DNA of 64,000 nucleotides, taken from the NCBI GenBank assembly GCA_034620365.1, contig JAQGEQ010000363.1, positions 2,577,989 through 2,641,988 of the forward strand, in the 5' to 3' direction. Source of the stretch: Pegea sp. RAD2-039. Lineage: Eukaryota > Chordata > Thaliacea > Salpida > Salpidae. A model generated the notes under the pieces. The model ran no database searches. It was not told the origin of the DNA and worked only from the letters and a program-made list of their open reading frames with translations. A program made the position numbers and the translations under genes. Positions 14,101 through 27,000 of the stretch are shown piece by piece; within the stretch, counting starts at the first letter, position 1; each line of letters begins with the position of its first letter.

Positions 14101-15486
14101 TTATAAAAATAGTTATTTAAAAATTTTATTCTTTATTTGATATACTGGTCTTATAGATTTAACAATAATAATTGCAAATTTTTCCACCAATAATTAATTT
14201 TATGAAGAAAAATGAAAATAAGATTATTATTTCTAACATTCAAGACTTTTGTGAAGATTATTTCAAATTTTAATCAGTTAAATGTTAAAAAATTGTTAAA
14301 CTAATTTCTTATATCTGTCCTTTCTTTAAATCTGTTAAAATAGATATCTTGTTTGATAGTGACTTAAACTAAATGTATTTTATACTGTTAGAAAAAAATA
14401 AAAGATTCGAAATACGCGATAAGAAATATAATTGTAAAACAGATATTCAATAAAACAACTTGGAAACACTGATTAAATTATTAAATTAAACTAAAAGATA
14501 AATTTTCCAAAACAACATCAAAAACCGTAATATTTTTGTCACACATACACAGGATGTTATTATTTTAAAAATATATATTTTATATGAGTTGCTTTTCATA
14601 CCTAATTTTATTTAATTTAATTATACAGAATTTTGATTGGAAACATAAATAAATTTATGAAGATAATTAAAAGTTTGGTTTTTATGTAATGTATCTAAAA
14701 ATAGAAAATAAACGATATTTATTTTTTGAATAAACATTGTAATCACATTATAATCATTTTTATGAAATAAAGCTTAATTTAGTTTAAAAAAATTGAAATA
14801 TTAAAATTACCATTGAAAAGCTTAGATATTTGTGTTAACTAAAAGGTAAAAATTAACTTGTTGAATTGATCATAATAAAGTCAGTACGTTATTAACCCTT
14901 GAGTTGCAATTAACCTTTTAGTTACAGTTAAATGTCAAGAACATTTATATTTAGAAGTTATTTAAAACAACAATTAATTTGAATTGTTAGTTGCTTTTAA
15001 ATTTAAGTTAAATTTGATCATCTTTTACTTTAATTAAAAATAATCTTTAAAAATTGATTTTGTAAAAATTAGGTAAACGATATTTTTGAAATTTAGTTTA
15101 GTCACTTTTTATCAAACAGGAAAGGTTATTTTTGTTGTTGGCTTCTTTGTCTATGAATATTTTGGGTTTCAAAGACGCCTACCAGCTATCGATTGAAAAA
15201 CTTTCAAGCTTTTTTTTGCATATTCTTTATAAATTTGAGCTTGAACTTTTAATAACTCTTTTAAGATATTTTATCATTATTTCTAAATATAAAGATACAT
15301 TGAATAAATTACTTCTAGAGTAAAGTACTTTATTACGATTATCTTTGTAGAAATACTAATAATATAAACATCTTATGACACATAGACAAGAGCATGACGA
15401 AGTATTTTAAATAGTTTGAAATATATCTTTTTTATTAACAAAAAATATCAATAGATCACAATTTGAAGTAAATTTTTAAAAAATAA
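5122..15486. other. 10 kb of AT-rich non-coding DNA
   Basis: No exon chain can be assembled on either strand. The open stretches of about 60 codons here (for example near 7.6, 10.5, 11.8 and 15.2 kb) are low-complexity Phe/Leu/Lys/Asn translations expected by chance. The 5' flank of the GTPase gene is included. The only structured element noticed is a hairpin at 5684-5722. Confidence 0.5.
5684..5722. repeat. Perfect inverted repeat (16-bp arms, 7-nt loop)
   Basis: The left arm ACGTCAGTTCTTTTTT (5684-5699) is exactly complementary to AAAAAAGAACTGACGT (5707-5722). The outer part contains a TGACGTCA palindrome at 5682-5689. It lies about 560 bp upstream of the minus-strand GTPase start. It could be a MITE remnant, a small hairpin RNA or a CRE-like site; the sequence does not decide. 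Confidence 0.6.
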
Positions 15487-15846
15487 TCTAATTGTATTGA
15501 TGAAGATGCAATCGATTGTCTTTCTCTTCTACATTCCTTTTCTTGGCTTCTAGAAATTTACACTTCTTTTAATCTGGTAATTTTACAAAACAGTAAGAGT
15601 AAAGATGCTTTAATAAGGAGACGGGGAAATTGGTTAAAAAAAAAACTTCTTAGAAATCTGAATAAATATAAAGAAAAGTTTGATCTAAGAAGTAATAAAA
15701 AAACTGACAAAGAAAAATTAGAAGCAAGATTATTGTTAAATGTGTTTCATCAGATTAAAGTGATTAAAAAAGATAAATTTGATCTTGTTTTAAAAAAAGA
15801 TGAAGATGAAAAGCTGTATTTTTGTTGGTTTTTCTGTAGCCTATAA
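15487..15846 (+). pseudogene. Exon-like open frame, unidentified (possible gene fragment)
   Basis: An uninterrupted frame of 119 codons without any Met. Its mixed composition (DEDAIDCLSLLHSFSWLLEI early; RRRGNWLKKKLLRNL and DKEKLEARLLLNVFHQI later) looks more like real coding sequence than the chance frames around it. It ends at TAA 15844-15846. No family was recognised and no splice partner could be joined in phase. It may be an exon of an unresolved gene or part of a decayed one, together with the fragments at 16.3, 16.9 and 18.0 kb. Confidence 0.3.
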
Positions 15847-16297
15847 ATTTAAAAATTGAATTTAATTAAAAATACTATTTGAACTATAATTTCATTAAAT
15901 TCACAATGATTTCATAAAAGTTTTATTTACTTAATTATTTAAATTAAATGATAGTTTTATTTAGAGTGTTTATAAAAATTTTGTATTTAATTCTAAAGTC
16001 ATTTATAATCAAAGTTTTTTATCGTATACTCATACAACAGATGGTTTTTCATTACTTCTTACATAGAGATAACAACGAAGATCAAATCAAATAAATAGAA
16101 ATATTTGATCATCTTTTTTTAAACCCAATCTAAAAAACTTTTAAATATTTTTTAAAGCTTACGAAAAACCTTAGATTAAAAAAAGGACAAAAAAGTTTAA
16201 TTTAATTAAAAATATCTTTGACAACTTTTGACTTCTTTGCTTGAAAAGATAATCCATGGAATTTGAAAATTGTAGTTTATGGTGATACTAAGCCAGG

Positions 16298-16444
16298 CTA
16301 ATATTTTTTCTCATTTGTTGCAAACCAGGCTTGAAAGCCAAGTTTCTGTAACTCTTCTTCAAGTAATAAAGATAGATTACCTAACTCTTGATAAGTCTTC
16401 AGGTGCTTTCGTTTTATTATGACAGTTTTCAAAATACAATTTAA
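16298..16444 (-). pseudogene. Exon-like open frame, unidentified
   Basis: A minus-strand frame of 48 codons ending at TAG (16298-16300), with the amphipathic segment YQELGNLSLLLEEELQKLGF followed by QAWFATNEKKY. Codon use and composition look coding. There is no start codon and no joinable neighbour exon was found. The family is not recognised. Its orientation is opposite to the nearby fragments, which argues against a single intact gene. Confidence 0.25.
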
Positions 16445-16870
16445 TTATAATAAATTACCATAAAAAATGAAAATTTAAAAAAATTGATTTATCAATTAGT
16501 CATGGTAATCTGTGACACTATTTGACAGTGTTAATTCAAAGTTTTCCGGCAAAATTATCCGCCTATCAACTTTACCAATTTATATTTGAACAAAATAATC
16601 AACAGTTTATTTATAATATATCAAATTTGATAAAGTTTGAAATTGTTGACCAATTATATAGTTTTGTAAAAGTATTTTTTTATTGTATTTGTTGTGAGTG
16701 GTTATGACATCATTACAGTGTTCAAGGCTGTTTACTACATGTTTCATTATTTCAAAGTATAAATAAATATTACTTAAGTTAATGATTATAAGTTTTTAAA
16801 AAATTTGACTTTTTATAAACAGTTAAATTCCAAAAGACTAATGAAAAGCTAGTGTGCAATGTTTAAATAA

Positions 16871-17032
16871 ATGATGGAAGAAAACTTTATAAAGATGGAA
16901 GACTTTCAAGATGTGAAAGCGATCCAAATGTATTTAAAAACCAAAGATCCAGTAGACTTTAATGTGAAAAAGAGTCTTCATCTAATGAAAGACATTTTAC
17001 ATTCTTCTTCATATGCTAATGATGTTATTTAA
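16871..17032 (+). pseudogene. Short ATG-initiated open frame, unidentified
   Basis: Fifty-three codons from ATG ATG to TAA, encoding an acidic start (MMEENFIKMEDFQDVKAIQM) and then KTKDPVDFNVKKSLHLMKDI. The composition is protein-like. Further fragments follow at about 17.11-17.15 kb and 17.16-17.22 kb (NLYRDYVRRAFFKKAIKL), each behind a TTTAG acceptor-like sequence, but their phases do not join. The most economical reading is the remains of a decaying multi-exon gene; a real gene with exons I could not connect is also possible. Confidence 0.3.
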
Positions 17033-18026
17033 AAGTTAAATCTAAAATTTATCAAAAAGGTTTCATAATAAAATTTATTTAAATTAAAGATTTAGTTTTA
17101 GATTGTTATCAAAATTATGATTTGAATGCTAAACTGTAAACAACAAATACATTTTCTTTAGATATAATCAATTTATACCGTGATTATGTCAGGAGAGCGT
17201 TTTTTAAGAAAGCAATAAAGTTGTAGGTTGATTAAGTGAGCCTATTTCAGTCTTTTTGAAAAATAAAATCCTTTTGTGTTCCTGTAATGTTCCTGAAAAT
17301 ATTTCATGTTGTTATATTCTAACTTAGTTTTAATAGTTCAAAAAAATAAACTTTCATGAACTTGTCAAATAAAAATTAAGTTGAACCTTCTTTTAATCTT
17401 TGTATAATATTATTCCTGCCTTTGAAAACTTTTTTATAAAAAAATGCTTGTGCTTTTCAAACGATGAACTTCTAAGATATGTTTACATGCTTTTCGAATA
17501 AAGATTTAGATAAATTTTTTTCTTGAATTAATTACCCTACAATTAATCATTAAATTTATTTTCTTGTAAAATAACTCACTAAAAATCAATCAAAGAAAAG
17601 AAATTTTATGCTATTAGAAAAGAAAACTAAAGAATAGAAATAAATTGTTTAAATCAATTTAATAAATGAATTATCTAGTTTTTATGAAAACTCACAAAAA
17701 TAAATACTTTGTAAAATTTTTTTGCGATTATTAGATGCAGCAATAGTCAACATAAAGAATTTTATTGATTTGGTATTGACGGTAAGGTACCTTTGAAGAA
17801 TAGAGGTGCTAAATTGGTCTAATTTATTTTTCAACAAATTTATTTTCTGTGTGGGTTTCTCACATACGTCACTAGAATTAAAAATACAAATTTATGTCAG
17901 GCTTTTTAGTAAAAGCCGATCTTCTTCAGGACTTTTTAAATTTATTAGATTAAACTGATCAATTATAAAGTAGTAAATTTTAATAAATCTAGTATTAGAA
18001 GAAAACTTTAAAATATAGAAAGAACA

Positions 18027-18283
18027 ATGTTAAGTTTGATAGAAAAAGAGATTGACGTTTTTATTGCTAATCACCAGAAAAATGTTGATAAAATTAAAAG
18101 GGAATCTTAGAGAACTTCTAAAAGAATTAACTCAATGATAGCTCAAAAGTTAAGTTACAAAAAGAAGGATTAATAAAGGATTCTTCTTCTTTTAATATAT
18201 TTTTAATTCAAAAATGCATCAAAATAAAAAGAATAATTAATAATATATTTACTTCCGTACAAAACGAGTCTTTTTTATCTTAA
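18027..18283 (+). pseudogene. Frame-disrupted coding remnant
   Basis: An ATG frame of 27 codons (MLSLIEKEIDVFIANHQKNV onward) stops at TAG 18108-18110, and the same frame continues readable for a further stretch. From about 18147 a different frame carries on with coding-like sequence (VKLQKEGLIKDSSSFNIFLI) to TAA at 18281-18283. One stop and one frameshift would interrupt a single coding stretch, as expected of a pseudogene. The family is not recognised. Confidence 0.3.
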
Positions 18284-18569
18284 TTTTAGTAAAGTACTCG
18301 AGATAGTAAATTTTCAGCTAAATGAATAATTTTATCGCGATTAAATTAAGCAAATGACTTCAAATATGTTAAGTTTATGATAAATTTTAAATATAAAGTA
18401 TTATTTTATAGATTCGTTTTTACTTATAATAAAAAATTATTCAGAAAGATTGTTATCAAATTATTTCTCATTTTTTTATTTCTATACGAAATGGTTGAAT
18501 AAATTTAATATTATCTAACTAAACTATTTAGTTGGAAGATAAATTTTTGGAAGATTATTATGAAAACTG

Positions 18570-18900
18570 GAGTTTTAGGCTCGAGCCCAGGTTGGTATAT
18601 ATTTGTGACAAGGCAAAATCCATAAAAAACCGGGTAGAAGGGCGCTGTGAATTTGGTTAATGACAACACTTCTAGAAGACGCAAATATCTAAATCTAAAG
18701 CCCGATATGGAGCCTTGTAGGCAGTTTGCCCTTGAATTTCTAGCAGCTTCTGCGACGCCAGCCGGGCGCTGCTACATCAGTCCGTATGTTCCGCTGCATA
18801 CCTTGTTAGCGTGGAAAGTTGAATGCTGCTGCATTGGCAACAACTAGATCTTCATAACTTCTGCCCTGACATAAGTATATTCATGACCGTTCTTGGCCGA
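18570..18900. mobile_element. GC-richer island, possible retroelement fragment
   Basis: About 330 bp stand out from the AT-rich surroundings by their GC content (for example GCGACGCCAGCCGGGCGCTG near 18752). A 66-codon plus-strand frame (18647-18847) contains PCRQFALEFLAASATPAGRC. The base composition differs sharply from both neutral DNA and genes in this window, as expected for a recently inserted repeat. No terminal repeats, poly-A tail or target-site duplication could be assigned, so the element class is unknown. Confidence 0.35.
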
Positions 18901-19514
18901 AGCAGGCTAAAAAAAGAATAAAAAATTAAAAGACCATTTAGTTATAAGACAAGTAAACTTTTGAATAACGAGTTTTTAATATCAGCTAAGTTTACACGCT
19001 AACTGTATTTAAATTTATATAAATTTTGTTTTACTTTAATTTTTTACTGTTTTGTTTATTGTTATTAAATATTTCAAACAAACTGTTGTTAGCTTACATT
19101 TTTAACTGAGTCTTATAGTTATTTCTAATTTGTATGGCTTAATAATTATTTTTAGATTTATTATTTTATCTAAGTATTTTATTTATTTTAGTTTAATAAT
19201 AAATTAAATAACTTTTAACATTTAAAATGTTTTTCAAAAAAACTTTTTTTATATCTGTTGTGCATGGCTATGGAAATTAAAAAAGTACTTTTAGTAATTA
19301 AATCATTTTTGATAATAATACTGAACTTTTATAATTATATATTTGATTCTCAAATACTTTATTATCATTTTGTATTTATCTTTCCAACATAATCTTTTAT
19401 ACAAGTTTACTTTGCAGATTATTAAGGAATTTTAAACTAAATTTACTGTTAATATTTTGAGAAACAATCTCTATCTACTTTTATTTGCAAACTGAACAAA
19501 CTTCGTCAATTATA

Positions 19515-22500
19515 ATGAGTTTTGCAAAAAATCTGGTCTTTTTTCAAATGCTGACATTTCTACTGATTTGTCCTTATACTAAAGTTGAAGAAAGTTTTAA
19601 TCTTCAAGCTATTCATGATATTCTGTTTCATAAAAATAATTTAACAAATGTAAGTTTATTTTTATTTCATTTATCTATCAACTTATATTTCCATTTTGCT
19701 GTTGTTCATAGTTACAGTTTAATTATAATAATAATGATAATTAATAAATAATAACCATTCTTGACATGCTCTTTACTTCAATCACTATTTGAATAGATGA
19801 TCAAATAGATAGTAGGTAGTGACTGGCAATCATCTTATATAATTTCTGAGAAATAAATAAACTAACTTTCACTAAATAATTAATAATTTTGTTGAATTAT
19901 TTTTATGTTTTCTTCATTTTACCTCTTTTGTATTCCTATTTTTTACTTTACTGATGTTGAACTATAGTACTTGGGACTTTTTTTTATGTTTATCTGCAGT
20001 TATATTGCTTTCTACTTACTATAGATAGATTCATTTAAAAAATTTAAATAAATATATATATAACAGAAATATGGTTATAAGTTTTTGGTTAAATTTGTTC
20101 AAATATTATTACAGTATGATCACAATGGCTTTCCTGGTGTGGTTCCAAGGACTTTTATTGGCCCTTTAATTATTTCTATCATTTTATCTCCATTACTTCT
20201 GTTGAATGCCATCCAGGAAATACCAAAGATTATTTTTCTATATGTTGGTAAGTATTTTTCTTTATTCAAATTCTCATTTACTTTCTGAATAATTTAATAT
20301 GAAACTTCTTAAATTTAATAAACCTTTGACAGTGGTTTATATTTTAATGAATTAAAATGAAATATTTCAGGTCTATTTTGAATTAGTTTATTAGCTGATA
20401 CTTGAGAAAACTATTTTATATTATTAATTTTTTGCTTTGTTTTATTTCAGCTCGTTTAGTTTTAGGTCTTGGAGTTTTATCAGGCTTGTTTAAATTCAAT
20501 TCAGCTCTAGTCACTAAATTTGGACCTTATATTTCTAATTTCTTTCTCTATATAACTGCTTCACAATTTCATTTCCTTTTTTATGCAACAAGACCTCTGG
20601 CCAACACCTTTGCCCTTATACCAAGTTTGTTTTTAGCTTAATTTTATCTAAAACTCTTAATCACACCAACTTGTTTTTAACTCTGCCCTTGGTTTTGTTT
20701 ACTTGTCTGTTTCTAAATAGTTTATTCAATGTTTTGGTAGCTTTATATGCCCTTGCTTCATGGCTTCAAGGAAAGAATAAGCAATTTATTTGGATGGCTG
20801 CATTAGCAACGATTCTTTTCAGGTTTGTAAATTTTTTTCTAAATAATCAATATTCAGAATACTAAATTTGGCTGCTAACAATTTTGCTCTAACAACTTGT
20901 TATATTAAACAGTTATTGTATATATTGTTTGTTATCATTAAAACCTACTTCAGTTGTTTTCACAACATAAGAAGCTAACTGTTAGTTTATATTTATTCGT
21001 TTGCTGTTTCAAACTTTTTATATAAAAACTTGTAGAAAATTACTAATTGATATCAGAGTATAAACTCAAAAATATCTCTTTAACAAACTCATAAGAAATT
21101 CTTGTTTACTCAATGCAGATATATAAAAAGCCAAATACTATTCTAGTTAAGAAGTAATCAAACCCATTTCAATCATTAATATTCAGTAAAGTTAATTTCC
21201 ACGAAATTTGACTTTCTATGTTTACTTTAAAAGCATAATCACAAATTATTGAAATTTCTCATAAATATCTTTTTGAATTCAAACTTTGATTGTCAAAACA
21301 ACCTTGGTTAGTTTTCTTTCAAAATTAAAACAAAATTGACATTTTAAGAGCAAGTCGAATTCATTTAGCTTCTTTTAGTTACTTTTGTAAAGATTTAGCT
21401 GAAACTTATCAGAGTTTACAATTTTTTAACCTCAATTTTAGGTGACAACTTATCTGAAAAAGTATTTTATATTTCAAATTATGATATTTGAAAGTTCTCA
21501 AAAAACCTTAACAAAATCTTTGTTGCTTGTCACCAAGTTGGTTTTTCTAGATAAATGGAACTTGTCAGTAACATTAATCAAATGTATCTGCTTTCTCGTG
21601 GACTAAAGACTATTGATTTAGATGTATTTCTATCAACATTTTTCTAGAAAAGTAATTTAATTAATGTATCTCGGAATTATTTCTTAATTCTCTTACAGTA
21701 AAAATGTTTGTATTGATACTAAAACAACTACATTCACTTATTTAGCTTCCATCTGTTAAATCGAATCTAATTAGTTTGAACAAATACTTTGGGGTTTCTT
21801 TATTAAGAAAGTCTTCAAACTTTACTGTTAAAGTTGTTATGGAATGTTATCTTTGGCCTGAAGTAGTTACTTGGATATTTACTTAGGTTTGAACTGGTGG
21901 TATTGTTTGGAGTTTGTCTTCTCATATCAATTCATGATGGAAGTCTACAACTGAAGCAACATCTATCCACAATTATCTTTGCTGGTATCACTTGCATTTG
22001 TAAGTTTTTCTACAAATATTTCTGTTTTTACAACTAAGTAAACTCAGGTACCACAATATCAATTGATTCCTTATTCTGGGGCCGATTGGTGTGGCCGGAA
22101 TTCGATGTGATGTGGTTTAATGTAGTTCTAAATAAAAGTTCAGAATGGGGAATTTCCCCATTTTATTGGTTTGTTTTAAAACTTAATCTTTTTTTTAAAT
22201 TGGTCATCTTGTTCTACATCTTCTTAATTACAGGTACTTCATCTCAGCTTTACCTCGCGCACTTTTGTTTGTGTCCATTTTAGTACCATGGGGACTACGA
22301 GTAGATAAACAAAGGTTTGTGAGTTAGTTAACTTTTACTTTTTAAATGTTTAATTCTTCAGATATTTAGATATAAATTGATTTTTTTTTTCTCTTAAATG
22401 TAATTTATCAATTTAATTACAATAAAAAGTTTCCCAACGTTTTCATTTTCCAATAATTGATAATAAAATCTGTTATTTTTGTCAAGTGAAATTTTAAATT

Positions 22501-23754
22501 CTTTAAATCGATATTTTTAATAAATTAGTTTTCAAAAGATCAAATCAAATTCTTTTTATGTTCTCTCTACGTCATCATTAATTAAAAGAAAATTTATTTT
22601 GTCAATTTTTGAAGTAAAATTAGTTTTATTTAATAAATCATCCAAATTATCAAAATATTTATTTACTTTTAGATCAATCTATCTCCTACTTCCAGCACTA
22701 ATCTTCATCTTGGTTTTCTCTCTACTTTCCCACAAAGAGCTCCGTTTTATCATCTATACGATTCCATTTCTGAACGCAATAGCAGCAAGAGCATACACAG
22801 ACTTGTCAGTTGAGTATCTTTCAAACTTCAAATAACTTTCAACTGATTTCTCAGATGGTTACGAGCAATTAAGTCAGTCCAGTGGCGATGTATATGTCTC
22901 GTTGCTCTGGTTCTTCTGCCGATGAACTTTTTGATGTCAAATATCTTTTTATTTGCTTCACACTCTAATTATCCAGGAGGAAATATTTTTTCTGATCTAC
23001 ACCAACAAGTAGTTTTTAGCAAATTTGTAGATTAATTTTAGTAGATGATATTTTTGTGATTTTCAGAACAATTTTTAGTAAAATGTTTCCAAATAAATAA
23101 TTTAAATTTAAATACATAAAAACGTAAATTTATTTCTAGGCTTCAATTTTATGTATTTCATTTTAATTTAGTTTATTTGATTGATATCTTCCATATCAAA
23201 GTTTAAATTTATATTTCATGGTTTAGTTTTTTGTTTCAAAATATTTAAAAGTGGAGTTTGAAACAAATTAATCTAATTTGATACAAGCTTTCACTTTTAT
23301 CTGTTTTATTTTCAATCAATTAATTCCAGGTTCCCTGCTCATCAAGCAAGTACGTGACAGTTTATATCGACAACTTTGCGGCTCAGACGGGAGTTTCTAG
23401 ATTTGGTGAAGTCTGTAAACACTGGAAGTAAGACAGATTTTAAATGACGATTTTAAAATTCTACAAAAATGAATTTACTATTTTTACAGTTATACCAAAA
23501 CAGAGCATTTAACAAAACAACAACTGAAGTCGGATTTGTCTCTGACTCATCTAATCGTAGAAAGTGATCCGAATAATGATGAGTTTTGGAATAATGAGTT
23601 TGATCTACTCAAACAAAACCAAATCTTCAAACGTTTTGCATTTGATCATTCAAACACTAATCTCTCTTTTTATTCCATTTCAAAATGGATACCGTCGCCT
23701 CAGATTGCCCCAGCTTTATCTTTGTGGCAAAGAAAGACTTTTTCTTCTAATTAA
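19515..23754 (+). CDS. ALG12: ALG12: dolichyl-P-mannose:Man7GlcNAc2-PP-dolichol alpha-1,6-mannosyltransferase
   Basis: Eleven exons: 19515-19649, 20115-20247, 20451-20624, 20741-20822, 21887-21999, 22048-22168, 22234-22314, 22673-22804, 22855-23008, 23330-23427 and 23490-23754. Phases agree throughout and the product is 495 aa, close to the human length (488). ALG12 is a multipass ER membrane protein that adds the eighth mannose to the lipid-linked oligosaccharide for N-glycosylation. Diagnostic blocks are [72 protein letters not shown], the HKELRFIIY motif of this glycosyltransferase family, ASHSNYPGG and AAQTGVSRF. The start is the first ATG before the conserved VEESFNLQ block. Several introns are very short (48, 65, 50 and 62 nt). 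The exon 4 acceptor TTTTGGTAG (20732-20740) was chosen because it alone keeps frame and aligns with the family. Confidence 0.95.
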
Positions 23755-23774
23755 TAAATTTAAAACAAACTTTC

Positions 23775-23780
23775 AATAAA
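23775..23780 (+). promoter_or_regulatory. ALG12 polyadenylation signal
   Basis: AATAAA lies 20 nt after the ALG12 stop codon. A second AATAAA overlaps the stop itself. This implies a very short 3' UTR. Confidence 0.6.
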
Positions 23781-24080
23781 CCACAAAAGAGCTTTATTAC
23801 TTCAACTTGACGAGGTTTTAATGAAAATATAAAATACATACTTCTATTCTTTGTTTATTTATGAAATTTATTTTAAAGATAGAAGATGTAGAAATTAAAA
23901 ACAGATCAATTAATTGTAATATGGGTTTTTTCATGAATGTTTGAAAATTGTCCATTGTTACTAAACGATGTCATCAACAACTATTAGAGTTATGACGTAA
24001 CACAAAGAATTTAGTTAAAAGATAAATTGTAAAATTTTATTACATTATTTGATTCAGTCTCTCCTACTTAATGCGTCAAA

Positions 24081-27000
24081 ATGACAAATTTTCAGATTAG
24101 TCTACTTATCTTTACAATTTTTCTATGTAAGTTCATTTTGATTATTTATTTAGCTTAAAAAGTTTTGAAAAAAAGTTAGATTGTAAAAAACTACGAATTT
24201 TCTATCATATTTTTTTAAATTAGTAATTTAAATATATTTCAAGGAAAGTTGTACAAATTAAAAAGCTCTAAATTATTTAACAGATTTTATATCATGTATG
24301 AAAATCGAAGAAACCGAAAATTCTCGATATTTGTATGATATAACCAGTGGAGATAATACATTTTATATCTCGTCATTTGATGCTTCATATTTAGAAGCTG
24401 TAAAAAGCTGTAGAGAAGATTTATTAGAAATCGCGGATTTACTGCATCCCAAAGACCAAAACGCAATTTTACAATTGATTCAGTTTACAATCAGATCTGG
24501 AAACAGTTTTATTAATAGTTCCAACGGTTTTTGGTTTAATTTTGATAGACTTGTATTTGGAGAGGAATATAAACAAGAAATATTTTCACCTTTCAAGGAG
24601 TTTGATTACTCAAAGTTGGTTTTTTCTCAAATGATTTGTAAAAGTTTCAGTTGAAACTTATTAGAAGTTACTGAAGTATTTTTTATTTAAATTTGTATGC
24701 AGTATAACCGATCCTGATGTTTGTGTTCAACTTGATAATGCTCAAAATTGGTCCAAAACTTCACAAACATGCCATAAAAAGCTCCCATTTATATGTCAAG
24801 CTACTAGTAAGTTACATTTATCGATCTTAGCAGCTTTAAATGATAAAATTTTATAATTTTCATTAAAAAATGATATGATTAATTCTAAATATTTTTTTTA
24901 GATTATCATTGTAAAAGCAAGTTTCTACAATTTGATGATCAAGCATATTCATTTAAAGTTTTTTATGACCATCCACAGTTCTGTTCTCAAAGTACATTAG
25001 CTTCTTGTTCATGAAAAATATTAAATATATAGTTCTAAACTTATTTAGTAAAGATAAAAATTAAAAACAACATGTTTAGTTATCATATTTTATTAAGTAA
25101 ATTTTTTAAATTAATTATTTATATACTAAAAGTTGAAGAAAGAAAGCTGATATTTGCACACATACAAGATTTTTTCTATAAAAATGAATCTGAAAACTCA
25201 ATTTTATTACAATTTACAACCAACGAAACTTATCAAGGTAATTATTAATTTTCTAATCTAAATTGAAACTAGATCATTAGCTAGTTTATATGTAGCCTAA
25301 GTCATCATATACATCTATTAAAATTAAAACATTAAATAAAAGAAAAATTTTCACAAATTCACAGAAATGCTTAGAAGATACCAAAACGAAACCATTTTCA
25401 AAAACGGCCAAATTGTCAACTTAACTGGAATCAGTATGTGGGAACCGTGGGCAGATTTTGATGGTTACTTGAAAAACTCAATGCTGCTTGTCATTAAAAC
25501 AAATATTTTACAGATAATTCTGATATAGATGAATATTATGACTATAGTTATGATGATTACTACTGGGACGAAGAATTTGAAGATAATTTTAACGAATATG
25601 GTTTGTAAATAATTGTTAAAATTAAACTCAATATTTAAAATCAATACTTTCGGAAGCCTAGTGACTTCCAAAAGGAACAGAAAAAATTAAAAATCACTTT
25701 TATTTCGCTTTTCTTCGTTTATCACATAAACATTGATTAATGACTAAAAATATTATCTAAAATTTTTCTAAATAAGTGATCGAAAATAAAATTGGTAAAA
25801 TAATTCAACGAGAACAATTATTTGATTTTTCATTTTCAAAATAAATTATTCAATCATCAGATGAAGAAGCTGAGAATGAACCGCTGGTACCCACTGAAAA
25901 TATGAGCTTCACAATAACCAGTGATAAAAATACACAAACAACAACTGATAATAGAAATAGTTTGTTGAGTCGACTAACAACAAATGTTCCGACAAAACAA
26001 ACTACTTTACAAGTTAACAATCTCAATAAACTGGAAAACTCAAATGAAGTTTCAACTAAAGAAGTGGGTGTTGAGTTGAAAATTCAGAATCAAAATCACA
26101 AAATAATTGAAAAATTGGAAAGAAAAAATATCTCTGCTAAAAATGAAACTCGAAATGTTTCTTTCAACTCAAATGTTGTAAATGTAAATAATTTTGTCGA
26201 CAAACAGATACAAAAAGACACAAATATTGAAGATGTATCTACAAAAGTTGACAATTTGCTTGATTCTACAACAAAACCATCAAATTTTATTAATGTAACA
26301 AACAAATTTGAAAAACTTCTTGAAATTGATCATCAAAATAATTTGAAGTTGAATGAAAATAACAAATTTATTTCAATTGAAGAACAAAATATTTCAAGTA
26401 TTTATATTTCTTATTTCCAATATTTGATTTCATAAAAAAATTAACAAAGTTTAAAGAAAATGAATAAAAAAATTGTTTATATTAAATTATTAAATGTTTA
26501 TGACTGAAATATAAACTTTTATTGAATACTTTTGATCAGTTTTTATAACAACTTTATAAGTTTATAACAATAAAATAATTTTAAAAACAACAACAAAACA
26601 ATTATCTAATTTAAAAAATGTTTTATAGATGAGCAACTTGAAACAAAACAATCAACAAACGGTTTAAACAATCTAGAAATAACAACAAGTGACAATAAAG
26701 TTGGTTTGTTGAATGAAATAACAACAAATAAAGCAACAATAGAAACCATTTCACAAGCTGATAACTCTAAAAAACTGGAAAATTCAACTGAAGTTACAAC
26801 CAATCAGATTACAGCAAATTTAAATGATCTTCATCCTGATCCGATTGATCCCACTAAGCCGACAAACTTGAATGTTGAAGATAAAAGAAATTTAGATGAA
26901 GATTTGAAGAAAGGAAATAAAATTGAAGAAGATTTGACTACAAATGAAAACGATGAAATTGTTGATGTTGAAATTAAATCAACAACTTTGTTTACATCAA

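Noticed and set aside
7571-16707. Isolated open frames of about 60-65 codons (7571-7759, 10448-10639, 11696-11893, 15132-15323, 16522-16707)
   Set aside because: Low-complexity translations in AT-rich DNA, without splice partners or recognisable domains.
20625-20724. Acceptor TTTCTAAATAG (20714-20720 region) for ALG12 exon 4
   Set aside because: It would require a phase-2 donor that does not exist; the acceptor ending at 20740 keeps frame and gives the family's expected spacing.
24615-24660. Lectin exon 2 reading on to TGA at 24654 as a terminal exon
   Set aside because: The next exon (24703-24806) carries the closing cysteines of the same lectin domain and joins in phase from a GTTGGT donor at 24615.
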